From: Lytechinus variegatus
Taxonomy: Eukaryota; Echinodermata; Echinoidea; Temnopleuroida; Toxopneustidae
Direction: 5' to 3'
NCBI RefSeq assembly: GCF_018143015.1
Contig: NC_054742.1
Span: forward strand, 57,607,195 to 57,671,194
DNA: 64,000 bases
The notes beneath the pieces were generated by a model that did no database searches, was not told where the DNA came from, and saw only the letters and a program-made list of their open reading frames with translations. The position numbers and the translations under genes were made by a program. Position 1 is the stretch's first letter. Every line of letters begins with the position of its first letter. Below, in pieces: positions 1 to 11,320 of this stretch.

Positions 1-50
1 TTTCTTCTTTTTCTTACTTTCCTTATTTCTTTATTCCCTTCTTTCTTTCC

Positions 51-976
51 TTAAAGGACAAGTCCACCCCAACAAAAACTTGATTTGAATAAAAAGGAAA
101 AAATTCAACAAGCATAACACTGAAAATTTCATCAAAATCGGATGTAAAATAAGAAAGTTGTGGCATTTTAAAGTTTCTCTTCCTTTCACAAAACATCACT
201 CACTATTTCTTTTGTATTTTATTATATGAAATATTGTTATTTTCTCGTCATTGTCATGTGAAATGAAGTTTCATTCCTCCCTGAACAAATGGAATTCCAT
301 TATTTTAACATTTTGTGTATTAGGCAAGGAGGTCCTAATCGTCAAATTCGTAAAAATTGAAATATTGTCTAATTCAAACAATAAAAAAACAAAAGAAATA
401 GTGAGTGAGTTATTATTATTATTATTTGTTTGGCGTCACCTGTGCCTGGGAGGCGAAAAGCGAACTGAATCACTGTGACCCGCAGGTCTCTCCTCCTGAT
501 ATAACTGATTGGGGGGAATGCAGGTGGACCACTACACCGGGGTTTCCCCCTACTCTTATACGAATAGTGCAATGGGTTCTTAACGTGCAAAGGTGGTGAC
601 TCTCCTCTACACAGGGCCTCCATTTAACATCCTATCCGAGGGACGGAGTGTTTTCCATTGTAACATAGCCTGCATCTATGAAACATGGGAGAGACGTTTA
701 CACACAACGCACTGGCTTCAGTCATCCGCCCGGGGTGGACTCGAACCCACGATCTTTGGTTCGACGGGCAGACGCGTTACCGACATCATCGACACTCTCA
801 TTTGGATGTAACTGGCTCGTTCATATAACTATTTTGATAAGAATAGGCAAAACTTTGAAATGTCATAACTTTCTTATTTTACATCCGATTTTGATGAAAT
901 TTTCAGCATTGTGCTTGTCTGATTTTTCTTTATTGATTCAAATCAACATTTTTCTGAGGTGGACTTGACCTGTAAA
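51..976. mobile_element. Long-TIR MITE, family 1, with a SINE inside (left copy)
   Basis: The left arm starts ttaaaggacaagtccacc and continues about 130 bases; the right arm (about 850-976) is its reverse complement, ending in ggtggacttgacctgtaa. Both arms contain the motif of the form atcggatgtaaaataagaaag. No transposase is present, so it is a non-autonomous inverted-repeat element. The TTAA-like edges suggest a TTAA-targeting family. A tRNA-type SINE fills most of the interior. Confidence 0.8.
409..812 (-). mobile_element. tRNA-derived SINE (left copy)
   Basis: On the minus strand the head near 812-715 resembles a tRNA, with a B-box-like run tgggttcgagtccacccc close to 725-745 and an A-box-like stretch before it. 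About 300 bases of tRNA-unrelated body follow, then an (AAT)n-type tail that appears on the plus strand as ttattattattatt at 410-427. Head, body and tail are the usual SINE order. An identical copy lies at 17,873-18,272 within the segmental duplication. Confidence 0.8.
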
Positions 977-1205
977 ATTGTCTTTGCTCCCTTCTCCTTT
1001 TTCTTTTTGTTCACTCTTTCTTTCCTTCTTTCCTTCTTCCATTCATTTCTATCTTTTCCTTATTTTTTCTTTCCTTCATTGTTATTCCCTTCCTGTTTTT
1101 ATTTTCCTAATTTCTCTTATTTGTCTCGCCTACCAGAGGTGAAAGCGAGACTGAGGGATCCAAATGTCGTCTGTCCGTTGTCTGTCGTCCGTCCGTCACA
1201 AACCT
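977..1205. other. CT-rich spacer and GTCTCGC hairpin
   Basis: The stretch is pyrimidine-rich (tttcttt, ccttcctt) from about 985 to 1,125. It is followed by gtctcgcc...gcgagac at about 1,123-1,153, a short hairpin, then runs of gtccgt that lead into the tandem array. The phrase gcgagacacaaaatcgc recurs just past the array at about 8,319, so these may be the outer borders of one repeat element. Confidence 0.5.
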
Positions 1206-1660
1206 AATGACACCTAACTCGGCAACCGCAAGTCACTTTTCAACCAAACTTGGATGGTAGATAGACTTGGGGAACCTGCATGTTATTGCTGTAGTCGGAG
1301 GTCACATGGTAAGGTCAAAGGTCATTTTCAGGTCAATGTTAAAGTTTACATGCAAGATTCTCTTATGACACCTAACTCCGCAACCGTAAGTCACTTTTCA
1401 ACCAAACTTGGATGGTAGATGGACTTGGGGGACCTGCATGTTATGTTGCAGTTGGAGGTCACATGGTAAGGTCAAAGGTCATTTTCAGGTCAACGTTAAA
1501 GTTTACATGCAAAAACTCTCTTATGACACCTAACTCCGCAACCGTAAGTCACTTTTCAACTAAACTTGGATGGTAGATGGACTTGGGGAACCTGCATATT
1601 ATGCTGCAGTCGTAGGTCACATGATAAAGTCAAAGGTCATTTTCAGGTCAATGTTAAAGT
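1206..1660. repeat. ~158-bp tandem array with DR1 motifs (left copy, first part)
   Basis: Units begin atgacacctaactc at 1,206, 1,365 and 1,523, a period of 158-159 bases. Each unit carries tcacttttcaa, ggatggtagat, a ggaggtcacatgg phrase, then aaggtcaaaggtcattttca. The last part is AGGTCA-A-AGGTCA, the DR1 arrangement bound by nuclear receptors such as RXR, HNF4 and COUP-TF, followed by a third AGGTCA. Perfect DR1 copies lie at 1,312-1,324 and 1,469-1,481; the third unit is one base off. The array continues at 7,866 after the LINE. Confidence 0.9.
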
Positions 1661-1872
1661 TTTTTTTTTTTCATTAAGTTTTTATTGAACGATAAAATGA
1701 TAACACAAATATCAAAATACAATCGAAATCAAACACAATAATAATAATAAAAAAAACAATAACATAATCATAATGAATCAAAACAAAGCAGTATTACATG
1801 GAATAAAGGAGCTCAGCTAGTAAACAAGTACATCTAATATACAAGCAGTTTCTTACACAAGTACAGTGTACA

Positions 1873-4685
1873 TCAGAATACATATTTCCACTTCCTAAAG
1901 TGGAGTGCAAGAGTACCTTTCTTTTTGGCAATGCGATATTCTGTTTCCTTACAAGTTTTCAAATAGACTTTAAAACCCTGAAATGAAGGAATGTTATTTT
2001 TGAATTTACATAAGTAAATATAATATTTGAATATCAGGAAAATATAAGTGATAAATTTGTCATCTTTAACTCCAAAAATCTTTTCAAAGGGGGACGGATT
2101 AAAAACCTTCTTGGTATGTCGAGAAATTTCAAGAACTATTTCGTTCCAAATGATTTTCACAATGTCACAATCAATAAATACATGGATAATGGTTTCTGAT
2201 AGGGAGTGACAGAATGTACAATTCGGAGAATCCTTCCTTTTAATTTTATGTAAGAAGTCGTTTAAGGAGATAGCTTTATGAAAGAGTTTAAAATAAAAAG
2301 AACGTATACGCGAGTCTATTGAACATTTGAAATTTCTCAAATGAATCTTATCCCACTCTTCAGAGTTTGGGGACAAAGACAGTTCTTCCCAGAAATCAGT
2401 GTGTTTCGTTGGACTAAAAATCCCGAGCAAAATAGGGTAAACATACTTTGGGACCTTCTTTGCTTGACATAGATTGTTTACTATTTTATGAAAAATTTCT
2501 TCATTGTCCCAATCTGACATATTTAACCAAGAATTTGGAATATTTTTCATTAAAAAGTTGAAGTTTTTCCTTCCCCTTGGAGAAATGTCAAAGTCAAGAA
2601 TTAGTTCTTCAAAAAGCTTGCTTCCTGGGAGTGGGGGGTTCAATAAGTCGCTAACAAAATTTATTCCGCAATCAAACCACTCTTGGTTAAAAAAATACTG
2701 CTTTGTCTTGGATCTAATATGTTTGTTATACCATAAACATTGGCATGACCCCATATGTGAAAATACTGTATTAAACTCCTTCTTCACTGCTTCCTCCCTG
2801 TAAATATACCATGTTCTAATACACTCTGACAGTTGAGAACAACGAAGACTTTTCAAAATGGAATCAGGAGCATGGGATTTCCACAAAATATCTTTGTTTT
2901 GATTAAAGTTTTCTAGTACTGACAATTCAATTGTCTTCCACAGACTTACATATTCTTTATCAAGAAGAAGTTTCACCCATGCCATTTTCTGAGACAAAGC
3001 AAAAACATAAGGGTCAATCATTCTCAATCCACCTGAACAATAATCATTATAAAAACATTTTCTTTTTACCCTATCTCTCCCACCACTCCAAATAAACTTA
3101 AAGAAAATCCTTTCTAACTCCTTGAATAGCTTGGTTGGAGTTTGTATACATAGCACAGAAAAAAGATACAATAGCTGAGGTAATAATGTTTTAACGACAC
3201 AAACTTTACCAACTAAGGATAAGTTTCTACAACGCCAACAGTTAAGGGTTGCCTCTATAGACTTCAGTTTAGGTTTATAATTAAGATCAAACATTGTCCT
3301 GGTATCTAATGAAAAAAAAAAAATTCCAAGAGTTTTGAATGTATCGGTTTTCCAATTAAGACCGTTTTCAGAATAGGGATTCACTTGTGAGCCCCTTTTA
3401 GCCCCCACCCAAACAGCCTCAGATTTAGATATATTAAGTTTGCAACCAGAACAAGCTGCAAATTTCTTAAGCAAATCAAAAAGATTGTTAAAAGAGTCAA
3501 GTGAACCATCAAGAAAGCAGGTAGAATCATCAGCTAATAAGGATATTTTTACCTCTTGACCTTCTACAGGGATCCCTTTTATGTTTACATCTTGTCTTAC
3601 ACTAAGAGCCATTGTTTCAATAACTAATAAAAACAAATAGGGGGAGATTGGACATCCTTGGAAAATTCCTCTTTCCATCATAACAGCTTTAGTAAAAAAT
3701 CCATTATTAGCAACATAACTCTTGCAGTTACAATATAGAGTTTTAATCCAACCAATGAACTTATCCCCAAAATTAAATTTTTTAAAACTTTCAACAAAAA
3801 TTCATGATCCACACTATCAAATGCTTTCTGAATGTCTAATAAAAGAATGGCACCTGGAATGTCATGAAGTTCTGTGTATTCTATCAAATCCATAATCAAC
3901 CTTATATTATTCCCAATATTGCGACCCTTTAAAAAGCCAGACTGGTCTGGGTGAACAAGATCATTGAGACATTTCTTTAGTCTATTTGCTAGTGTTTTTG
4001 CTAAAATCTTATAATCCACAGTTAACAATGATATGGGCCTATAATTTTTCAAATAAAACTGGTCCTTGTCTTTCTTGGGAAGTAAAGTAATAATACCATT
4101 TCTTTGTGATGTAGACAAAAGGCCATTTTCTAAAGAAAAATTGAATGAATCCAATAACAGATCAGATATATCTTTCCAAAAAACAATGTAAAACTCTACT
4201 GGTAAACCATCATACCCTGGGGTTTTGTTATGCTTCATAGAGGTGATTGTCTCATATAATTCTTTTTTAGTAAAAGGATGCTCCAAAAATGATTTGTCAT
4301 TATCGTTTAATTTTGGCGTTTCAAAAGACTCCAAGAAGGTGTCTGTACTGTACAAATTTTGTGTATCTTGTTTTCTATACAAGTTTTGGTAAAAGTCATT
4401 AATTTCATCTAATATGGATTGGGGATTTGAAATTATTTCATCATCAACATTTTTTATTCTATGAATGGATTTTTTCTCACCGTGTCTTTTCTCTAAATTG
4501 CAAAAATATTTGGAGCTTTTTTCTCCTTCTACCCAGCGCAATTTTGATCGAATAATTAAGCCTTGAGTTTCATATTCTAATATCTTGTCCAAATCACTAT
4601 GCAAACTTTCTAGGTGCTCAATATGAATCACATTATCTGGGTCATTGTTTATTTGCATTTTTACATTGTCTATTTCTTTGAACAA
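1873..4685 (-). pseudogene. LINE ORF2, reverse transcriptase and C-terminal part
   Basis: The first frame (4,685-3,678) holds RT domain blocks: NKTPGYDGLPVEFY, NYRPISLL, QSGFLKGRNI and LLDIQKAFDSVDH with the first catalytic Asp. A frameshift near 3,785-3,795, at a T/A run, moves the reading to the second frame, whose annotated part is 3,681-1,873. That frame carries FQGCPISPYLFLL and SLLADD (the LADD variant of the YADD active site), then a long C-terminal region ending in a cysteine motif CTFCHSLSETIIHVFIDC typical of zf-RVT domains. Order and motifs point to the L1/Tx1 group. Apart from frameshifts the protein looks intact. Confidence 0.92.
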
Positions 4686-5626
4686 TTTATCTTTGCAGCT
4701 TTCCTCTCTCTCTTCTTTCTGGAACTATACTCTATACAAGTACCTGTTATTGTACATTTGAGGGCATCCCACATAATATGTGGGTTGCACATACTGTTAC
4801 AATTATCTGTTTTAAAATAATTAATTGTCTCTTTCATTGTTTTTACAAAATCAGCATCATTATGCAAATAATTACAGTTGAGTTTCCAAAACCCGGGTCC
4901 CTTCTGAGGATGAGCATCTTTAAAGTTCAAGGTAACTACAGAATGATCTGATTGAATCCCAGGAATTATCTTTGATTGCAAGCAATTGTTAACAAAATTT
5001 TCAGAAACAAGAATAAAATCTAATCTGGAGAGAACCTTTGGGTTAATTTGATGCCTAGTGTATTGTTTTAAATGAGGATGAAAGTTTCTCCAAATATCAC
5101 ATAAATTGTATTCTTCCATCAATACTTGAATAATTTCACTAGCTTTTTCATTAGCATGTCTTTGTCTACCACCTCGGTAATCCAGAGGACCCAACACTGC
5201 ATTGAAATCACCAGCACAGATTAATGAAGTATAATTAAACTGCTCTATTTTAGCAAAAACATCTAGAAAAAAATCTGGATCATCGTTATTGGGGCCGTAA
5301 ATATTTGCAAGTAAAAGAGATAAACCATTTATGGTTACAGAATAAATAAAAAATATTCCATTTGGATCGGCGAACGAGGAGTGAATTACCAGCGAAACAT
5401 GATTACGAATCAAAATAGCGACACCACGACTATTGGAAGTATGGCTTGAGAACCAAGCATGTTCCCCCCACTGCTGTTTCCAAAATGATTCGTCTTCTGA
5501 GGAGGAATGTATCTCCTGAAGAAAAATAATATCACTGTCAATTGACCTCAAGTAATGAAATATTTTTCTTCTTTTTACATAATCTTGGATACCCCGACAG
5601 TTAAATGTGCTAAGCTTTAATGACAT
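4670..5626 (-). pseudogene. LINE ORF2, endonuclease part
   Basis: This is the N-terminal apurinic-type endonuclease of the L1/Tx1 LINE, which nicks target DNA to prime reverse transcription. The 318-residue frame begins MSLKLSTFNCRGIQ and shows the family motifs in order: FNCRG with the catalytic Asn, LQEIH with the metal-binding Glu, RGVAILIR, GDFNAVL, SRLDFILVS and SDHSVV with the final His. These are all the positions expected of an active EEP-fold nuclease. The frame ends in KINCSKK; the next frame continues with the linker to the reverse transcriptase, so one frameshift near 4,690 separates two parts of one ORF. Confidence 0.92.
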
Positions 5627-6766
5627 AAATGAAATTCTACAATATCACTGGTTCCATACCACTCTTTGAAGTATCTGCATTGCACGGTAAATTGAAAAAA
5701 GAATAAACATTGTAAAAGACACATGACTGCTTGCCACCATGTAAAATCACAAGATACCATATCTAGCAAATAAGAGCTTGTATACAAACAAAGTGAGCAA
5801 TTAACTGCTTTGAATTTAAACATATTACAAATAGGGGAGGGGGACAACAACAACAAATTAGGTAAAATCGATAGGAGGGTGCAAATGGCACCAAGAATAG
5901 TGGCCAGTGACTTCAAATCAGTCTCAGCCCTGGTCCGAAGGTGCATACAACGAGAAATATGAAACAACTTTGAGCAAAATCCACCGTGTAACCACAAAAA
6001 CAAACAAAATGGACTCTCTGAATCACATATAAATCATGATCTACAAAGGGGCATAATAAAAAAAAAACAATATATCATCAGCAAGTCAGTAGCCAATACT
6101 GTAAAATACAGAAATCAAAACACTCGTACATGTATGGTTTACAAGTAAATCGGAATAACAGAGTCAATATATAAAAAAAAAAATGCTCACAAATGCCTAG
6201 AGTAGCTTTATGGGGGAAAAAACATCTCTTGGGAACGCACTGTCAACAAAAAAGAAAACAGTGCAAACAAAAAAGAAAACTCCTCAGATCCCCATCACAA
6301 AGGAGAGTAAAGCCAAGTGCACATTATTTTCAAAAGATATGAAAAAGACATTACCTTATAAATGTAATAAAAATGTCACTATGGCAGGGAGATAAAAACT
6401 AGCATTAAGCTTCACTGATACACGTACGTAGTATCTACACATGAGATAAAAAAGTGTCTGTACAGGTAAACTTCAAAAATATATATCAATACAACAATAA
6501 AGTTCACTCCTATGCACAGATAGATGAGAGATAATCAGTATAAAAAATAAGTCAGTTAAACAGCCTGTATTCAAAGACATAAACAAATAAGACGAGCCAT
6601 AACAACAGCTGTTCTCACTCTACTTGTTAAAAGGTAAAAAATTATGAAATATGCAAGATTAAACAATTTCAGAGTCCATAAATATCACTTAAAAAAGATA
6701 ACGCATGTCCATTCAGTTCAACCTTTAAACATGTAGAACTACGTGGAAGAGTGTTCATGAGATCCA
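5627..6766 (-). other. Inter-ORF region of the LINE
   Basis: About 1.1 kb separates ORF1 from ORF2, long for an L1 relative. No conserved motif is visible; A-rich runs are frequent. It may be a spacer, or may contain an older insertion that I cannot delimit. Confidence 0.45.
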
Positions 6767-7690
6767 TTAGTAGATGTTTTCATTTGAAAAAGACATTCTG
6801 TAATACAATAGGATCAATCTGCTGAAAAGACTTTCCCAGTGGTTGGGTCTCTGTACCGAATTTTGTCTGGGTATGCGAAAAAAGGCTTTTTTCCTTCTGA
6901 TCGTAGATGCTTGAACTCTCCCCTGCTTCTTCTGGCGTAATTGAAGGACTCTCTTTGATAGATCCTCAGCAACGAAGACCTTTCGATCCCGATATTTGGA
7001 ATTGGACTCCTTCAGCTTCTTCACGCACGCTTTCCTCACCCGTTCTTTGGTTGTGAAGGAAGAAAAGGCAATGTGGATTCTTCTCGGCTGCCTAGAGCTG
7101 GTCTCAGATCGATATGTGGGGGTACGGTGACACCTTTCTATCTGCGAACAATCATCCTTCGAGACATCGGCATGTTGTAAGAAATCGGTGACAGTTTTCA
7201 AACAATCTTCATGATCTTGGTTTGGATGTTCAGGAATCCCAAACAGAACAATGTTCTTTCTCCTTCCCCTATTCTCTAGGTCATCCAATTTGGCAATGAG
7301 CACCTCCTTCTCCTTCTCTAACTGCTTGACTGAATCCTTCAGGGACCCCATATCAAACTCAATGCTCTTGACTCTTTCATCATGATCAGACACCTTTAAA
7401 GAAATGTCACTCAATTTTTATCCAACAAAGCTTCAATGCGCGAGTCAAATCTTGATTCAAAGTCATTAAAAAGGTGACAAACCAAGTAGGAGGAGCATCT
7501 GTTGACTCTAAACCAAGAGAACGCCTGGCGCTAGTGTTAGACGAAGCCAAATGCGTAGCCGAATCATTTCTGTACTGACCTTTGGGAACAGCGTCTGCGT
7601 TCGTTACCATACGGCTTTGGGAAGCGGTGGGACTAGAGTCAACAATTTTCGGCTTCTTGGAGAGGGGGGAGTGTTTTCCTTTGTAGTTTT
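6767..7690 (-). pseudogene. LINE ORF1 (L1-like nucleic-acid-binding protein)
   Basis: Two overlapping frames (from about 7,610 and from 7,414) form one ORF1 broken by a frameshift at about 7,415, next to an A-run. The second frame begins with a heptad-like coiled coil (HDERVKSIEFDMGSL, QLEKEKEVLIAKLDDLENR), then RRKNIVLFGIPE, the start of the RRM domain of L1 ORF1p, then RCHR and a basic stretch with KERVRKACVKKLKES. This is the layout of L1 ORF1 proteins, which coat LINE RNA as trimers. The start codon is uncertain. Confidence 0.82.
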
Positions 7691-7865
7691 AAGCTGACGT
7701 GTACTCTTTGAAGATCCATTGTCATATAAGGATAGTGTATATTATATCAAAAGAACATTCTGTAAATCCAGGAGATTCGATCACAAATCCACACGGCGAA
7801 ATTTTGCTTCAAAGCAAGGGATACAAAAATTACATCTTGAAAGACATTGTACAAACAGCGCCCTC

Positions 7866-8215
7866 TCAGGTCAATGTTAAAGTTTACATGCAAGACTCTC
7901 TTACGACACCTAACTCTGCAACCGTAAGTCACTTTTCAACAAAACTTGGATGGTGGAGGGACTTGGGGGACCTGCGTGTTAGGCCGCAGTTGGAGGTCAC
8001 ATAGTGAGGTCAAAGGTCATTTTCAGGTAAAAGTTAAAGTTTACATTCAAGACTCTCTTATGACACCTAACTCCGCAACCGTAAGTCACTTTTCAACCAA
8101 ACTTGGATGGTAGATGGACTTGAGGGACCTGCATGTTATGCTGCAGTCAGAGGTCACATGGTAAGTTCAAAGGTCATTTTCAGGTCAACGTTAAAGTTTA
8201 CATTCAAGGCTCTTA
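7866..8215. repeat. ~158-bp tandem array (left copy, second part)
   Basis: Continuation of the array split by the LINE. It has two further units, starting near 7,905 and 8,060, with the phrases actccgcaaccgtaagtc, ggtcaaaggtcattttca and tcaacgttaaag. One unit has aaggtcaaaggtca altered to gaggtcaaaggtca (still AGGTCA-A-AGGTCA); the last has agttcaaaggtca. Confidence 0.88.
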
Positions 8216-9047
8216 TGACAAGTGTTATTCCATCCCAGTCATTTCACAATAAAGTTTTGATACAATTCTGTTGCATGCCCTCGCAAATCACGATAATTCT
8301 GGTTATTTTCATAAGTGGGCGAGACACAAAATCGCTTTTGCCTTGTTTTTCTTTGTTTCTTTCCAATCCTGCTTTTTTTCTATCCTTCCTGAATTTACTT
8401 TTTCATTCCATCTATCTGTATTTTCTATCTTTCCTATTTTGCTAATTTCTCAGCAATTACACAATTTCTTCCAGAATCCTTTGGCACATATTTTTTATTC
8501 AAACAGACACTTTGGTAGTCATTTCATTGAATTCTGTACAAACTCATTTTGAAATCATTACAACAGGCATTTGTCTTTAAAGCAGCCATAACTTTCTTAT
8601 TGCTTGTCCGATTTCTTTCAAACTTTCACCATTTTGTTTTATTTATTTTTCTCCTTTTCAATACATCAATTTATTACCAAGGCTGGATTCCCCTTTAATA
8701 TTGGAATAAATTGTAGGTTTTCTTGGCACACATACAAGTAAATGGTCTAAAGTTTAAGATGTTTGTCTCTGTCGACATCTGGATTAATTATATCCCTTGC
8801 CAATAGGGCGTATGATATATTAGCATTGATTGTATGTTTTCTTGACGTACATGATGCGTCACAAATTTCAAAGCGTTTGTCTTTTCGAACATCTTTGAAT
8901 TAGTCATGTTAGATGAAGATTGAAGATAAAATAAAAGTTTGATTAATTATTTTTAAAAAATTCAAATTGAAGTTTGATATCTTGTTCCACATGGAAAGTT
9001 TGGAGGCAAAAAGGGGTATCTCACTAAGCAACTAGCTAATTCTTAAA
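8216..9047. other. AT-rich spacer with an internal ~125-base repeat
   Basis: No gene. CT-rich at 8,330-8,450. Two similar stretches at about 8,712-8,810 and 8,835-8,910 share ttttcttg.cacat, then gtttgtctn...gacatct and gaattagt-like phrases, suggesting an old tandem duplication. The same arrangement appears at 19,445-20,279. Confidence 0.5.
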
Positions 9048-9613
9048 GGCAAGTCCACCCCAACGAAAAGTTTATTTTACTAAAAAGAGAAACATCCAAC
9101 AAGCATACCACTGAAAGTTTCATCAGAATCAGATGTAAAATAAGAAAGTCATGACAATTTAAAGTTTTGCTTAATTTCACAAAACAGTTCTATGCACATC
9201 CTGGTCGGTATGCAAATGAGGAGACTGATGATGTTATCCACTCACTATTTGTTTTGTATTTTACTATATGAAATATGAAATTTTCTAATTCTCTCCTCTT
9301 CGTCAAGTGAAACAACAATTAATTCCTCCTGAACATGTGGAATAACCGTTGTTTTATACTCTACATGGTTTTTGTCAAATTGATCCCTTTTGTCAAAAAG
9401 GAAATGTTGTATAATTCAACAATAAAAATAAAATGTCTGTCTCATTTGCATTTTACTGAGTTGTGCATATCAATGTTCTTTGAAAAATAGGTGAAACTTT
9501 AACTGTCATAATTTTCTAATTTTAATTCTTATTTTGATGAAATTGTTACTGTTATGCTAGTTTGATTTGATTCTCAATTTATTCAAATCAACTTTTTTCT
9601 GGGTGGACTGCAA
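9048..9613. mobile_element. Long-TIR MITE, family 1, second element (left copy)
   Basis: The left arm starts ttaaaggcaagtccacccc and includes atcagatgtaaaataagaaag. The right arm, about 9,490-9,613, is the reverse complement, ending tctgggtggactgc. The interior contains ctatgcacatcctggtcggtatgcaaatgag, also found inside the SINE-bearing element at 17,620. No coding capacity. Confidence 0.78.
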
Positions 9614-9971
9614 AGCTTGGATTTGCTATCTTTTTATACAGGGAACATTTGGTCTCTATTATTGGTGAATAAAAGAGGACTTCTGTTTCATCTCTATGAT
9701 TTATGTGTGACCTACTAGTGAAAGAATAACAACAATGCACAATTCAAGAAATTTCTCTTTTCAGGGGTATTTTATTCATAGAATGAAAAATGAATTAGAG
9801 GGCACCATCGTGCTGACCACACCAAATTCAAATGGACTCTGCAAATATAAGTATTTTGTGCTTAATTTTGTCCTATATCAAGAGACTTTATGGATTGGAA
9901 ACGTTGCTAAACATTGCTTGACTGTGATTTGTCAACAATCTATGTGTTTCTAGCTGTGTATATTTGGTATA

Positions 9972-11157
9972 TTGACTACAATGAGTGCCGTTATGATATG
10001 CTTTCTTGTGATATTGGTTGTGTGTATGGAGAGTGGACCGTCATTCGACAACATGCCGGCAACCTCGGCAGCTAGCCAACCACATCGATATAGCACAACA
10101 CAACTAAATCCAGTGAACTCTAATACAAGTAAGCACATTCCTGTTATGAAGTATACTCGTGAAGAATTATTAAGAATCAAGGAACATGGTGTGAAAGGTG
10201 CTATTTCTACAAATGTACAGGAAACTATTAAATTACTTGGAATTTCGAAGCGACGTCGAGGACGACGTGCTGGACGAAATTTACGACGCCATATTGAAGT
10301 CGTTTTTGGTCATCGTCCATTTAAAACAGAAACCAAACGAGTTGTAAACAAGGCGAACTTAACAAAAATACCTACAAGAACAAGTAAATATCCAGTCATA
10401 TTGCCTTCATTTCTTCTGGCTAATGTGAGATCATTAAACAATAAATTTGACGAATTTGAAGCTGTTGTAACCGACAATAATTATGACATTGTGGCTGTGA
10501 CTGAGACTTGGTACAAAGATGATATGCCCCTAGAATATGTATCAATCCCAGGTTATAATGTGATATCAAAGGCAAGGGTTAATCAAACCGGAGGAGGAGT
10601 TGCTATTTATGTGAAGAATTATATGAACATGAGTCATGTACCAGACACCAACGTCCCAAACGAACTTGAGGTAATCTGGGTAAAAGTGCGACCAGCTCGC
10701 CTCCCTCGCTGTGTAACAGAGATTTACATCGCCGTAATCTACTACCCAAAGCAAGATCAAGTAATAGCACAAAGGATGATCGACCACATCGAGAGTACAA
10801 TAGACAAAGTCCTTACAGATCACCCTAATGCTGCTTTTGTAGTCCTGGGGGATTTCAACCAACTTAATGTTGATCAATTACTTCTGAACAAAAAATTCTC
10901 CCAGGTTGTTAATAAGCCAACAAGGGGAGTTAATACCTTGGACAAGATAGTGACCAACATAGCCCCGCTTTATGAAGACGTCGAAATCCGTGCTCCTATT
11001 GGCAGCAGCGATCACTCAACCGTGGTATGGAGGCCCCGTGATTCGCATCCCCCACCAAACAAAACATTTGTTAAAACGAAAAGACCAATGAAGGACAGCA
11101 GCATCCGGGCTTTTGGTAGATGGTTGTGTGAACACGACTGGACCGAACTGAATAAAT
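9972..11157 (+). pseudogene. CR1/L2-type LINE ORF, endonuclease part
   Basis: The N-terminal ~130 residues include a very basic stretch, KRRRGRRAGRNLRR, of unknown role. The endonuclease domain follows: LANVRSLNNKFDE (catalytic Asn), VAVTETWY (metal-binding Glu), TGGGVAIYVK, FVVLGDFNQLN and SSDHSTVVWR with the catalytic His. The ANVRSLNNK and TETWY spelling is usual for CR1/L2-like elements rather than L1. The frame is cut at about 11,157 by a MITE; the missing continuation resumes at 11,321. Confidence 0.9.
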
Positions 11158-11320
11158 CTGGGGGAGTTTCATGAAAGGACTTGTCGGACGTTTTATCCGA
11201 CAGGTCCCATTTTATCCGACAGTTACCACAGGAACAGTGCCTCTCAGCCAATCAAAATCATGGAAAGATGTCAGATCTGACAACTTGTCGGATGAAAATA
11301 ATGATGAAACGCCCCCCAGA
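11158..11320. mobile_element. Small CTGGGG-ended MITE inside the LINE ORF
   Basis: Starts tctgggggagtttcatga and ends gatgaaacgccccccaga, an inverted repeat. The interior holds ggacttgtcggac and the reverse-complement-like acaacttgtcgga. A second copy with about 85-90 percent matching bases lies at 21,527-21,677. Removing it joins the endonuclease reading to the DASEQCN-starting reading of the linker, so the insertion came after the LINE. Confidence 0.85.

Larger units (their letters stand above)
1661..7865 (-). mobile_element. L1/Tx1-type LINE, near full length, with target duplication
   Basis: The element lies on the minus strand. Its 3' end carries a poly(A) run (poly-T at 1,659-1,671 on the plus strand), and its two ORFs are in LINE order (ORF1 about 7,690-6,767, ORF2 5,626-1,873). 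It is flanked by the direct repeat tcaggtcaatgttaaagttt (1,643-1,662 and 7,866-7,885), the expected target-site duplication. The homologous site in the second segmental copy (about 19,108) is uninterrupted, so this insertion is younger than the duplication. Each ORF is broken by a few frameshifts, mostly at homopolymer runs. Confidence 0.93.
1..9692. repeat. Segmental duplication, left copy (interrupted by a LINE)
   Basis: Positions 1-1,660 plus 7,866-9,692 match 17,405-20,975 almost base for base in direct orientation; long stretches such as 553-960 against 18,013-18,420 show almost no difference. The match stops abruptly at 9,692 after the bases ttctgtttcatc; the right copy departs at the same point, 20,975. 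The left edge lies outside the window. Differences: the left copy carries the LINE at 1,661-7,865, lacks about 45 bases present at 17,612-17,660, and lacks two short stretches present at 20,635-20,715. The shared segment holds an inverted-repeat element with an inserted SINE, the DR1-bearing tandem array, and a second inverted-repeat element. Confidence 0.93.

Noticed and set aside
700..812. tRNA gene
   Set aside because: The B-box-like region is followed by a SINE body and an (AAT)n tail, and a paralogue exists at 18,175; it is a SINE head.
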